Assembly: GCA_949317995.1 (NCBI GenBank)
Contig: OX439050.1
Coordinates: 4,216,001 to 4,280,000 of the forward strand
DNA: 64,000 nucleotides
From: Acholoe squamosa
Lineage: Eukaryota; Annelida; Polychaeta; Phyllodocida; Polynoidae
Reading direction: 5' to 3'
Shown: in pieces, positions 9,231 to 17,481 of the stretch
Layout: the number at the start of each line of letters is the position of its first letter
How positions within the stretch are numbered: the first letter of the stretch is position 1
The notes under the pieces: model-generated
What the model saw: the letters and a program-made list of their open reading frames with translations, nothing else
What the model was told of the DNA's origin: nothing
The model's database searches: none
Made by a program: the position numbers and the translations under genes

Positions 9231-9450
9231 TGTAGGGGCAGTAATTCCCTGTACTCGGTGGCAGACCCCCAGGGGCGGGTCTCCGGGTAATCACTGCCCC
9301 CTAGTGTGTATCATATCGATCCAGGTGTGGATGGAAGGTGGAAATGTCAGGCCAGGGGAAGTAGCTCAGAGGAAGAGCAGCCGCTTCGAAGTTGGAGGGC
9401 CCCGGGTTCGAGTCCCGGTTTCTCCAAGAACATTTTCACCGACCTCTACA
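9231..9450 (+). repeat. 3' LTR of the TRIM-like element
   Basis: Same 220 bases as the left LTR with no difference that I can find. On the minus strand its end supplies the last codons and stop of the interrupted RING-like gene. Confidence 0.85.
9355..9426 (+). tRNA. tRNA-like unit in 3' LTR (probably non-decoding)
   Basis: Identical copy of the unit at 8868 to 8939, carried by the right LTR. Same intact acceptor, D and T arms, same A and B boxes, same weak anticodon arm. Confidence 0.6.
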
Positions 9451-10266
9451 CTTAGCATAAAGAGGGGTGCAAGTAGGTTTTCCATCAAACCAAGGAATAA
9501 AACAGTTTTTACATCTTGCAACCCTTTGGTTTTCAACATAAGAGGAAAAATATTGTAAAAATTCGAGACATCTTGTTTTACTTGGGCTCCCACAACATTG
9601 CATATATGTTATTTTAGATAATGCTCTTTTTCTGTTTGTCCTGTCTGCTTTGTGAAATCTTCCACAAGATGCACAACAATAAGTTAAAAATCTCAGGCAA
9701 TTGTTATATATCATATGGGCTATTTTTATCTTTTTTTTAAGTTTTTTCACATGTTTATATTGAGTAAATTTCCTTTTCCTAATAGTCATAGTTAATGCAG
9801 TAGTTTCGCTATAATTATCCTCAGAGTCTTTCATACATTCAAGGATTTCATATACTCGAGGTACTCTTAAAAAATCAGCCGCAAACCAAATCATTTCTAA
9901 AGAAAACTTGTGAAATTCTCCCATAAAGAAAATAGCCATTTTTATAACGCAAGGAACTTCTTCCACGTTATTTATACACCGACTTTTTATATATTCATAC
10001 AAGAAATCACTTTGAAAAAAAATTGCAAAAAAAACAATACTTTTGATATCTCTAATATCATTTAAAAGAATGTGACATAATTCATCTTCTTCTGATAAGG
10101 TCATCATTAAATAGGAGCATTCAGAAATATTCATATATTTTATAGCAGGTATTTCTAAGCTAAGCTCTTTCCTTTGTTTACCATAAAAAGATTGATAGCT
10201 TTTAAAATAGTGACATCTTTCATACAACAAAGAACTATCTAAATCTATTTCTATAAAACTATCCAT
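9436..10266 (-). CDS. RING-like zinc protein, paralogue B, C-terminus replaced by LTR insertion
   Basis: 276 residues as it now reads. Layout matches paralogue A: a helical N-terminal half with NISEC near 46, a basic hinge (RKRKF, KKLKKK), then ligands C198-x2-C201, C224 C225 (QCCGSP), C233, C252-x2-C255 and IPWFDGKPTC. The last four codons and the stop come from the TRIM LTR end at 9436 to 9450. Past the element the old frame continues at 8738 for about 30 codons to a TAA at 8649, and that stretch aligns with the tail of paralogue A. The finger itself is untouched, so the product may still fold. The start is 2 bases from the stop of the gene before it, supporting cotranscription. Confidence 0.7.
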   Translation of the reverse strand: MDSFIEIDLDSSLLYERCHYFKSYQSFYGKQRKELSLEIPAIKYMNISECSYLMMTLSEEDELCHILLNDIRDIKSIVFFAIFFQSDFLYEYIKSRCINNVEEVPCVIKMAIFFMGEFHKFSLEMIWFAADFLRVPRVYEILECMKDSEDNYSETTALTMTIRKRKFTQYKHVKKLKKKIKIAHMIYNNCLRFLTYCCASCGRFHKADRTNRKRALSKITYMQCCGSPSKTRCLEFLQYFSSYVENQRVARCKNCFIPWFDGKPTCTPLYAKCRGR

Positions 10267-10268
10267 GG

Positions 10269-10457
10269 TTAGTCTTTTATTTTATCGCATAAAATGATGC
10301 TTTCTTCTATACAATTCGGGAGATGGTTATTGGGGAACACTTTACAAGTTACTTTCTCTTTTTTTTTTAAATATTTTTTTGTGTTTAAATTACATTGAAA
10401 TATTTTTTCATTAAGTTTTTTTTTATCAATGAAACGTAAAATATCATCAATATCCAT
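10269..10457 (-). CDS. Small unrecognised Polinton protein
   Basis: 62 residues, Lys-rich, with DDILRFIDKKKLNEK at the start and four cysteines (C22, C38, C49 and C57). The stop is immediately followed by the start of the RING-like gene, and 31 bases separate it from the 385-residue gene upstream, so it fits the gene string. No family recognised. The tight packing is the main reason to accept it. Confidence 0.5.
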   Translation of the reverse strand: MDIDDILRFIDKKKLNEKIFQCNLNTKKYLKKKEKVTCKVFPNNHLPNCIEESIILCDKIKD

Positions 10458-10488
10458 AAGATTTTAAAGATGAAAAGTTTTTTAACTG

Positions 10489-11646
10489 CTACTTGATTTT
10501 ACTTTTAGGTCCTCTTCGTCCTTTAGTACCTTTAATTAAAGGAGGTGTGCAATGTAAAAAACAACATGCACATCTGTTTATATTATCTGGTAAAATATTC
10601 CTTAAAAATACTTCTGCGTGACTCTTTATTCTATCGCATATAGCTATAGTCCTTTCCAAATTTGCTCTGCAAGTATCTGTTTGTGGTTCAAATAAAGTAG
10701 ATGTTGGATTAAATTCAGATAGTTCTTTTACCTGATGGCTTACTGATAAAGGAATTTTTATCTTTTTATTTTGAACTTTATTTTTAAAATCAGTAATTTC
10801 TTCCTCACTTAAATCATCATTGCTGTCTGATAAAGTTTTGCTAACTTTCTTTCTTTTTGGAAGAGAATGTGTTCCTTTTATATCTTCTTCATTACTGTCA
10901 CTTTCTTCTAAATCTTTATGTAAAATACCTAGTAATTTTTGCTGTGATTGAATGAAAGCAGGGTGATCTTTTTTTTTTACTGGGTCATTGTCACTCTCAC
11001 TTTCTGTAGAACTGTTTTGCTCTGAAGAGGATGGTCGCTGTTTAATGTTAGACCGGCTTTTATTTTTGTCTTTTAATTTTAATTGAGAAGTGGACGTGAT
11101 GCTCTCTTTTTTACAAGAATTAAAAGAACTTAAAGCTGAATCTGACAATTTTTCTAAAGAAGGCATATGATACAATTCATCATTTACTTTTTCTACTAAT
11201 GAAGTAAAAAAGTTGAAATACAATGAAAGTCCTTTCCCTGGTTTTAAACTCTGTTTTGAGCTTCTGTATTCTGAAGATTTATCGTGGCTGTAATAAAAAA
11301 TGATATTTATTTGGAGAATTTCAACCAAACATTTTATCAAAATACTTTCTGAAGAAGTTATATCTTTTATTATACCATTATTTTCTCCGCATAAAACCTC
11401 ATAAAATTGTCTAATTTTTTTATTTTTTTTAATGTAAGAATGAAGAGACGATTTAGTTTCCTGAATTAAAGGATCTATGTAAGATTCTTTGTTGTGATGA
11501 TACTTTTTATATAGGTGATGCAAAGCAAAATTTAAGTTATGTTCTTCACATAAATGAACCCTGTCCCAATATTCTGTATTGCTAGGAGTATCCTCTAATA
11601 AATAAACCAGTATCACCCTTAATAAATTATCTATGACAGAAGCCAT
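10489..11646 (-). CDS. Unrecognised 385-residue Polinton protein, acidic Ser-rich middle
   Basis: The first 155 residues are predicted helical and globular (LLRVILVYLLED at the start, ESILIKCLVEILQINIIFYY near 130). The middle, about 190 to 290, is a low-complexity Ser/Glu/Asp/Lys region (SSSEQNSSTESESDND, EESDSNEEDIKG), probably disordered and a phosphorylation target. The C-terminus has a Cys cluster, RCACCFLHC, and a basic tail GTKGRRGPKSKIK. The late Cys-rich plus basic end suggests nucleic-acid contact; that is inference. I considered an OTU-type protease for the N-terminal part but find no Cys/His catalytic pair. Located between two other unknown genes in the same string. Confidence 0.65.
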   Translation of the reverse strand: MASVIDNLLRVILVYLLEDTPSNTEYWDRVHLCEEHNLNFALHHLYKKYHHNKESYIDPLIQETKSSLHSYIKKNKKIRQFYEVLCGENNGIIKDITSSESILIKCLVEILQINIIFYYSHDKSSEYRSSKQSLKPGKGLSLYFNFFTSLVEKVNDELYHMPSLEKLSDSALSSFNSCKKESITSTSQLKLKDKNKSRSNIKQRPSSSEQNSSTESESDNDPVKKKDHPAFIQSQQKLLGILHKDLEESDSNEEDIKGTHSLPKRKKVSKTLSDSNDDLSEEEITDFKNKVQNKKIKIPLSVSHQVKELSEFNPTSTLFEPQTDTCRANLERTIAICDRIKSHAEVFLRNILPDNINRCACCFLHCTPPLIKGTKGRRGPKSKIK

Positions 11647-11690
11647 GAATTAATTTATTATTAAAATATAGTTTACAGAGAACCTTAGCT

Positions 11691-12317
11691 TCATATAACT
11701 TTCTCAACAAGATTGCATAAAAACAGAAATTGATTTATATCTTTAGTTATACAACTTCCAGTAAAAGTGTGAGTAAAAGAAAAAGTTGTTCCTTTATTTT
11801 TTATTCTAAGAGAAGAAAACCTAATAGCATCAAAAGATTGCTTTGAGTTTAATAAGTTATGGTTTATTTCCAACCATATTGACTCATATGAATTCGATTC
11901 TTTAACTTCTATGCTATAGCCCTTTTCTAAACTTGACACTATTTTAAAGCAAAAATCATGAAATTTAATTCCTTCTTTAATTATAGTAAAAGATATTTGA
12001 ATATTTACAATGTCTAAACTGTATTGAATTATATTATCTTTGCTGTATTTTTCAAAAAAATTAATGCATGAGGAATAAATAAAGTCTTCTATCTTAGATA
12101 AAATACGAGGGATACTATTTTTTATAAATATATAACAATAATTATTTTTAGTAAATTTTAAAGTGTAATCTTTTTCAGAGTACACTATAGAACCTCTATA
12201 AGAAGAAGAATTCACCACCTCTCTTTGAAATGAAAGTATGTCAAAAGATGACTTAGGTAATGCTGTTAATCCTAACACAACTAGATGGGTAGAATAATCT
12301 ATAGGCATTGAAAGCAA
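11691..12317 (-). CDS. Unrecognised 208-residue Polinton protein
   Basis: Alternating hydrophobic strands and few charged clusters, with Phe/Ile/Ser-rich composition. Two halves look loosely alike: a strand-rich part ending near 95 and another ending SLRIKNKGTTFSFTHTFTGS plus ITKDINQFL. The second pattern recalls the closing strands and helix of TBP-like repeats, but the similarity is weak and I do not call it. Met4 (MPIDYS) is an alternative start. Nine bases separate it from the gene upstream, so it is part of one string. Confidence 0.6.
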   Translation of the reverse strand: MLSMPIDYSTHLVVLGLTALPKSSFDILSFQREVVNSSSYRGSIVYSEKDYTLKFTKNNYCYIFIKNSIPRILSKIEDFIYSSCINFFEKYSKDNIIQYSLDIVNIQISFTIIKEGIKFHDFCFKIVSSLEKGYSIEVKESNSYESIWLEINHNLLNSKQSFDAIRFSSLRIKNKGTTFSFTHTFTGSCITKDINQFLFLCNLVEKVI

Positions 12318-12326
12318 GCCTAAAAT

Positions 12327-12707
12327 CTATAACTTTGATATTTCTCCCAATGAAGGAAAAAATTCAGCTTCACTACGCAACTTTTTCATAGGAATATAGC
12401 CCTCATGCTGAACTATGGAAAATAAAAAAATGCTAGTTGTAAAGTGAAAATCAAAAAAAGGAGCCTGATAATAAGAAGGTGTATTTACTATATCTCGAGG
12501 ATTTACTTTGGTGTAATCATTAAGAGCTAAATTCGCATTGTATACACATGTTTCTGTTATAATCTGATTAAATGTAATATATTTGGCAGAAAAATCTGCT
12601 ATGTCTAAAGTATGTAGCATATATGTACAATTATGACAAGAGCAAAGTTCTTCAGTTTGACTATCTTTAAATGCGAGATAAAACCTAGTCATAGAGACAG
12701 TAAACAA
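12327..12707 (-). CDS. Unrecognised 126-residue protein with C-x-C-x2-C motif
   Basis: A C-x-C-x2-C cluster at 22 to 27 (LCSCHNC) near the N-terminus, then a hydrophobic, Tyr/Phe-rich body. The start overlaps the end of the upstream gene by 23 bases in another frame. The upstream gene also has a C-x-C-x2-C cluster in the same relative place, so the two may be diverged tandem paralogues. Met6 (MTRFYL) is an alternative start. Confidence 0.55.
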   Translation of the reverse strand: MFTVSMTRFYLAFKDSQTEELCSCHNCTYMLHTLDIADFSAKYITFNQIITETCVYNANLALNDYTKVNPRDIVNTPSYYQAPFFDFHFTTSIFLFSIVQHEGYIPMKKLRSEAEFFPSLGEISKL

Positions 12708-13143
12708 TTTGCTCTCCTATGTGATGTTTCAATAAAATAGGAAGATGGTTTATGCTTAGTCGCCTAGTTTTTTTAATGAAATCTTCTTCAGATAAAATAT
12801 CATCTACTAAGCTCAAAGGTAAAATTGAAAGGAGCTTTTCTCTCCTAGTGTCTTTAAGGTAAACTTTAGATAAACTTAAACAAAGATTTTTTAAAGTAGT
12901 AATTGGATGAAACTGATGATTAATCTGTTCTGCTATTTCTGACACTTTTTCAACTAAGTCGTGAGTTATTACCTCATAAGGAGGGCAAATATGTTCATAT
13001 GGTTTAAAAGATGCATGAAAATGTGTTGTTCCAAGAAAATTACAATAAAAACATTCACAAAATCCTTGACCGTTTGTTGTAAAATTGATTAAAAGATAAT
13101 AAATATCAATTGGTTTATCCTCTTCTAGTTTAGCCAAATCCAT
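12685..13143 (-). CDS. Unrecognised 152-residue protein with C-x-C-x2-C motif, first gene of the string
   Basis: C29, C31 and C34 (GFCECFYC) are followed by H41, H43, H51 and C53, enough for one or two metal sites. The second half is helical and Leu-rich (LSLSKVYLKDTRREKLLSILPLSLVDDIL). It is the outermost gene on the right side of the element, reading inward from the presumed terminal repeat. I do not recognise the family. Confidence 0.55.
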   Translation of the reverse strand: MDLAKLEEDKPIDIYYLLINFTTNGQGFCECFYCNFLGTTHFHASFKPYEHICPPYEVITHDLVEKVSEIAEQINHQFHPITTLKNLCLSLSKVYLKDTRREKLLSILPLSLVDDILSEEDFIKKTRRLSINHLPILLKHHIGEQIVYCLYD

Positions 13144-13460
13144 TTACAGCAATAAGGCTTTAAAAGTTTTCAGCGCTTTTCAAGAACAATTTGAATAAAC
13201 ACTTGTTCAATGGACACTTGCATTAGTTTGATAAAAGTTTACAGTGTCTACCTTTAAAAGTGGACTCAGCTTTTATCCTAGGTGAAGCTTTACGAGTTTT
13301 CAGCGCTTTCTGAAAAAGATCAGAGTCCAAACAGCTTCACTTAAATCGAGCGATCCTTTTCATGGATGTCTAAAGGTAGACCATCTGTAGCCCATTTGTG
13401 GAACGTCTAGGTGACTCTCAGCAAACGAGCATTAAGGAATGGAACCGCAGCTTTCTTCTG
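13144..13460. repeat. Presumed right terminal region of the Polinton, with internal repeats
   Basis: Two copies of a 25-base motif, GGCTTTAAAAGTTTTCAGCG... at 13156 and AGCTTTACGAGTTTTCAGCG... at 13286, spaced 130 bases. An inverted pair, GTCTACCTTTAAA near 13234 and TCTAAAGGTAGAC near 13370, also lies here. Terminal inverted repeats of Polintons often contain such internal repeats. Without the left end I cannot confirm the boundary. Confidence 0.4.
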
Positions 13461-14281
13461 TAAGTCAAATAATGTAGATTTAGCATATCAAATATTATAT
13501 GGCTATTACAAAAAGTTCAGTTTCTTGCTCTTTGTCTTTATAACTCAATGTTTTTAAACTGCTATTAAATTAAGAAAAAGCAACAATTCTCAGTGTTATT
13601 AACAATACCGTAATGCATTTGTGTGTATGAGCTTCATTGCACATTTAAAGATTTTTTATAAGTTACTACATGTCTAAAAGTTCATTGAATAATGGAATTC
13701 ATACAGCTATAAAGCATTCACACTAACAATATGAAGGAAAAATACACGCTGACAGTTTGATATTTAAAATCATATAACAATTTCATGGAGAAATTCACGC
13801 TGACAGTTTAATTCAATTATCTGAGTGCTGTTGTCAAATTGTTAATTTTATAAAGTGCTTTTGTCCCTTGTCACTCAGCTCTATAACTATTTTTTATCTT
13901 AAAAAGATCTTGCCAATGTGGGTTTTAGCAATTTGAGACCCTAAGCAAGCCAAACTACTAAACCCAGTTTGCCCAAAGCATAATAAGTAAACTTGCAACA
14001 TAAATGTAACTTAATTTCTCACAATATGAAACCTTAGCCCACTAAATGGGAAAGCCAATTAGTAAAACTGGTCTTTGCTATAGCAATCCATGCTCTCAAA
14101 ACTAATTGTATGAACCAAAATCCCCTAAGCATAAAAGAATCTCACATACAATATGAGCTATCATGTGTTAACTCTGGCTTGCAAATTCCCTTGAGATACA
14201 GGCCATTTTTATAAAAAAATTAACAGCTCTAAATCTCTGCTATAAATATATTCCATCACCTTTCAGTTAAAGCTCTATGTA
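13461..14281. other. AT-rich DNA without visible gene
   Basis: No ORF of note. A 14-base motif, CACGCTGACAGTTT, occurs twice, near 13746 and 13798. Either host flank or the outer part of the Polinton terminal repeat. Confidence 0.4.
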
Positions 14282-15259
14282 GCGTATTTCCCCGTGTATT
14301 GGCTTAGTCAAGTGTATTGGTCTACCTCGTGTATTAACTAAGTTATATTCAAAATATGTGAAAAAAACACTGTAGTCCTTAGCCCATGTATATCCCTACC
14401 CTGTGTATATGTTATGCACAATATGGGAATTTGCACAGTTTAGGAATAATAAAGCCTAATAGATAATTCTGTTGGAACAATTTGATTTAAAATCAGATCT
14501 CTAAAATTTATGTGACATTTTATTTTTCACCTCGCCCACAAGCTGTAATGGGTGTTGTATAGGGTATGTTTGAAGCATCTTACATCTAACTTTAGGTGTG
14601 AATTAAGCTGTGAGAATGACACATTGGGACTGTCAAACAACAAACTCTGGTGCAATTATGAGTTACCCATCACTCTTTAAACCAAAGGTATCAAGGAATT
14701 TTCAAGGATGGACATTTTGCAAACCTTTGTGCAATGTTAGAATGTTTATTTCATTTAACTCTTTAGACCTCAACCAATTGCAGGAAACAATGCTTTATTT
14801 CCTCAAGATTTCACCGATTTTAGCTAAAAATGGGCATTTTTTTGGCCCTTCACCTCACTTTAAACCTTTGTAAATTTTCTAATGCTCATATGGTGATAAG
14901 AATTCAACTTTTAAGTTCGGCTGAACAGTATCAAACAGGAACAGCAACTTCTGTTAATTTCTCATCGGTGATATTTGCTTTTGTCTTGCCATGAAAAATC
15001 AGTGAAAATTGTTCAAAAATCGACCGTCAATGGTCGTTTTGAGGAGACTAGACCCGACCGTTTTTGGCCGTTTTAAGGTCTAAAGGGTTAAATTTTCCTG
15101 AACTGCGCAGCCTAAGAGAGGACAATTCCAGAATTGGGCAAAATCAGTAATGGGCAATTCCGGAATTGTGTCCATTCCTACTTGGTGCATAACATATAGA
15201 CCCAGTTAATTTGACAGTTTTGCTTGTATTAGCTCAGTTTTATACATGGGGAAATACGG
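14282..15259. mobile_element. TIR transposon remnant, 978 bp, TA-flanked
   Basis: Ends are GCGTATTTCCCCGTGTAT on the left and, reversed, CCGTATTTCCCCATGTAT on the right, flanked by TA at 14280 and 15260. No transposase frame. The interior repeats CGTGTATT-like motifs. The TA flanks are compatible with a Tc1/mariner-type non-autonomous element; the class is not certain. Confidence 0.55.
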
Positions 15260-15497
15260 TAAACAGGTCCATTCTTTGGTTAGAGTATCAGAACAGCTGG
15301 GTCATGTTCCTGGTCTTAATGGCTGGTGTATAAAGCTGTTTACACCTAACTTAAATGGAGAGTATCGACAGAGCGGAATGTAAAATGTAAGTTAACACCA
15401 TGCGTTCTACTTAAATCATAGATAAAGAATAGGGTCGAGTCTGTTGTTCCCTCAATTCCCTTAGCGAGCTATTCTTTCTTCATTCTAAGCAAGCACC

Positions 15498-17481
15498 ATG
15501 TACTGCACGGTTATATTTGTTCTGCTCTCTGCTGTTTCTATCATAGAGGCAAAATCGTGTTTTTGTGAAAAAAAACAGCATTTAAAATGTGACAACTGTC
15601 TACCAACACGTGCCACGGTGGACACAGTGAAAAGCTCCTTTGTAGAATGGGAAGATTTCGTTGATATAAACCACATAAATTACAGCACCAATACTTTCCC
15701 CTTCTTAAGAAGAATTGAGATACAAGGAATACCTATTTTCTATTGCTCCTATGGAACATGTAGGTAAGTTTGTGAAAAGTTGATACTTAATAATATGACG
15801 ATCAATGTCCTTTGTGTAGCCAAAGTCAAGTCCTCTGCGCATGTGCAAGTTATAGCCCTGAGAATAGGTCAGCAAGGTAGCAGGTAAGGTCATGCACCAG
15901 TGATTTCAGTCAGGTAACAGGTAAACTTACATGCTGCTGGCGACCTCCTGTGAAATATACATGTACTAAACCAATAGATCTATAAACTAAATTTAAAGCT
16001 AGTTTTAAGCTCCTCACAAAAGTTTGCAATGAAGCATGCTATGGTATATTTTAAAAGCAGCAATTTATTTAACTTAAACTAAAGAAGCTCACTTTTTCCT
16101 TTGTAGTTTATTTCTTGTTTAAATGGGAAAAAAGGGCGACTGAGTGTTATCCTCTCTAACAAAAACCCTGCTAGCTTCAAAAAAAATATCTCCCCCAGTC
16201 TTCAACACACGTGGCTTCGATTTTTCTCACCTGGGAAAAACTACAATGTATAACCATAATGTGTTTCAGACCTAACTAAAGGTAAACTATCCTAAACATG
16301 AGTTTGACCCCCCGGCTTAGATAATAAAAAAATTCTCGGAATTTATCTAACTTAAACTAAAAAAAGCTGACTTTTTCCTTTGTAGTTTATTTCTTGTTTC
16401 AATGGGGAAAAAAAAGGGCGACTAAGTGTTATCCTCTCTAACAAAAACCCTGCTAGCTTAAAAAAAATATCTCCCCCCAGTCTTCAACACACGTGGCTTC
16501 GATTTTTCTCACCTGGGAAAAACTACAATGTATAACCGTAATGTGTTTCAGACCTAACTGAAGGTAAACTATCCTAAACATGAGTTTGACCCCCCAGCTT
16601 AGATGATAAAAAATTTCTCGTATAAAAAAATATAGAAAATAATTATTTCCCACAGGAAAATTCAACTTACCTATCCTGAAGGTGTGAGAGCGTCAACTAG
16701 CAGCGCTAGCATCTATCCCAAAAGTGAGATAGCATCAACTGAGACCGTTCTCTTCATAAAGAAGTCATCAGCAACTACTAAAGCAGCAAATTATCATATA
16801 GAAGTGACCGCTGAAAGTGCTAGCTTAACTACAAAATCAGACAGCACCTCAGCTTATATAGACAATGGCTCAGAAACTCTGGAGAAAAATTCTCCTCGTG
16901 CAGACAGCGTGTTGACGTCCACCCGTGTGAATGATGATGCTGATCAGAGCTCCTCCATTTATATAGACAGGGGAAGTGATGTCACCACTGTGGCAAATGT
17001 TGCAACATCTTTCCCCTCCTCGCCTTTGAAAGCAGCTGTCACCTCATATTTAAATTTCACATCTGCAGGTGAAACAATGGAAATAAGCGCTGTGTCAGCT
17101 AATTTTGAAACAAGTCCAATGCCTGAGGAAAAAACTAACCTTCCATTTCGCCATAGGACTACTCTCATAAATGCCATATCTGGAAGCTTTATGTCTCCAA
17201 CATATGCCACAACGCAGGATGGAACCTTAGTAACTAATTTGCCTCAAGGTATAAGTCAACAGCTCTCTAACACCTTGGTATATACCAATGTGATCACTGC
17301 TTTGGGTTTCATGATTTGTCTCATTCTGGCTATAACTTTTGGCATCAAATTAATGAAGAGGGAAAAAACTAAAGAAAATAAAACCAAAAGAATGGCATAC
17401 ATGGAAAGAGGGGAATCACTATGGAGCGAATGTGCAGAACCACTGTCTGGTGGGGAATCAGTGGAAATGCAGGAATTATAA
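15498..17481 (+). CDS. Two-exon type I membrane protein, Ser/Thr-rich stalk
   Basis: Exon 1 is 15498 to 15763 (donor TAG|GTAAGT), exon 2 is 16656 to 17481 (acceptor TTTCCCACAG). The phases join and give about 363 residues. An N-terminal signal peptide (MYCTVIFVLLSAVSIIEA) leads to a short Cys-rich module (CFCEKKQHLKCDNCLP) with a closing Cys pair before the intron. Then comes a long Ser/Thr/Ala-rich stalk, probably O-glycosylated, one membrane helix near the end (NVITALGFMICLILAITFGI), a basic stop-transfer (KLMKREK) and a short cytoplasmic tail. I do not recognise a family. It lies just beyond the Polinton, in similar AT-rich DNA, but the intron and domain style are host-like. Confidence 0.65.
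16071..16625. repeat. Tandem duplication in the intron, period 278 bp
   Basis: The segment from AACTTAAACTAAA at 16071 repeats from 16349 with few differences. It lies wholly inside the intron of the membrane-protein gene, so it does not change the coding sequence. Confidence 0.85.

Larger units (their letters stand above)
8744..9450 (+). mobile_element. 707-bp TRIM-like LTR retroelement with tRNA-bearing LTRs
   Basis: Two 220-bp direct repeats, identical by eye and bounded by TG and CA (TGTAGGGG...CTCTACA), flank 267 bp without coding capacity. CTTAG at 8739 to 8743 and at 9451 to 9455 is a 5-bp target duplication. A primer binding site begins one base after the left LTR and a purine tract (GGGGAGGAG) ends just before the right LTR. 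This is the structure of a terminal-repeat retrotransposon in miniature, dependent on enzymes from elsewhere. Identical LTRs mean a recent insertion. It lies within the 3' part of a Polinton gene. A tandem SINE pair is excluded by the TG/CA ends, single duplication, binding site and purine tract. Confidence 0.85.
1..13460 (-). mobile_element. Polinton/Maverick (adintovirus-like) element, left part outside window
   Basis: Thirteen intron-free minus-strand genes, closely spaced or overlapping, in DNA clearly richer in A+T than the DNA to the right. The diagnostic set is a retrovirus-like DDE integrase, a protein-primed family B DNA polymerase, a GPSNSGKT-type packaging ATPase and a PC4-like protein. 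Together these are the hallmark of Polintons and adintoviruses. Major and minor capsid proteins and the adenovirus-type protease are not visible; the ATPase runs off the left edge, so they presumably follow there. The right boundary is not fixed: I take the repeat-rich stretch after the last gene as the terminal region, but the matching left inverted repeat is outside the window. ORFs are intact except one truncated by an LTR element, so the copy looks young. Confidence 0.85.

Noticed and set aside
8744-9450. Two independent SINE insertions
   Set aside because: Only one target duplication flanks the whole unit, ends are TG/CA, the two copies are identical, and there is a binding site and purine tract between them.
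8733-9558. Plus-strand ORFs across the LTR element
   Set aside because: They repeat with the LTRs and have no coding features; the DNA is explained by the TRIM structure and the minus-strand Polinton gene.
10489-11646. OTU-type protease call for the 385-residue protein
   Set aside because: No Cys and His in the expected order and spacing.
11691-12317. TBP-like fold
   Set aside because: Only a loose similarity in the last 40 residues; not enough to name.
14610-14873. 87-codon ORF
   Set aside because: Lies inside a TA-flanked TIR element and shows no protein family features.
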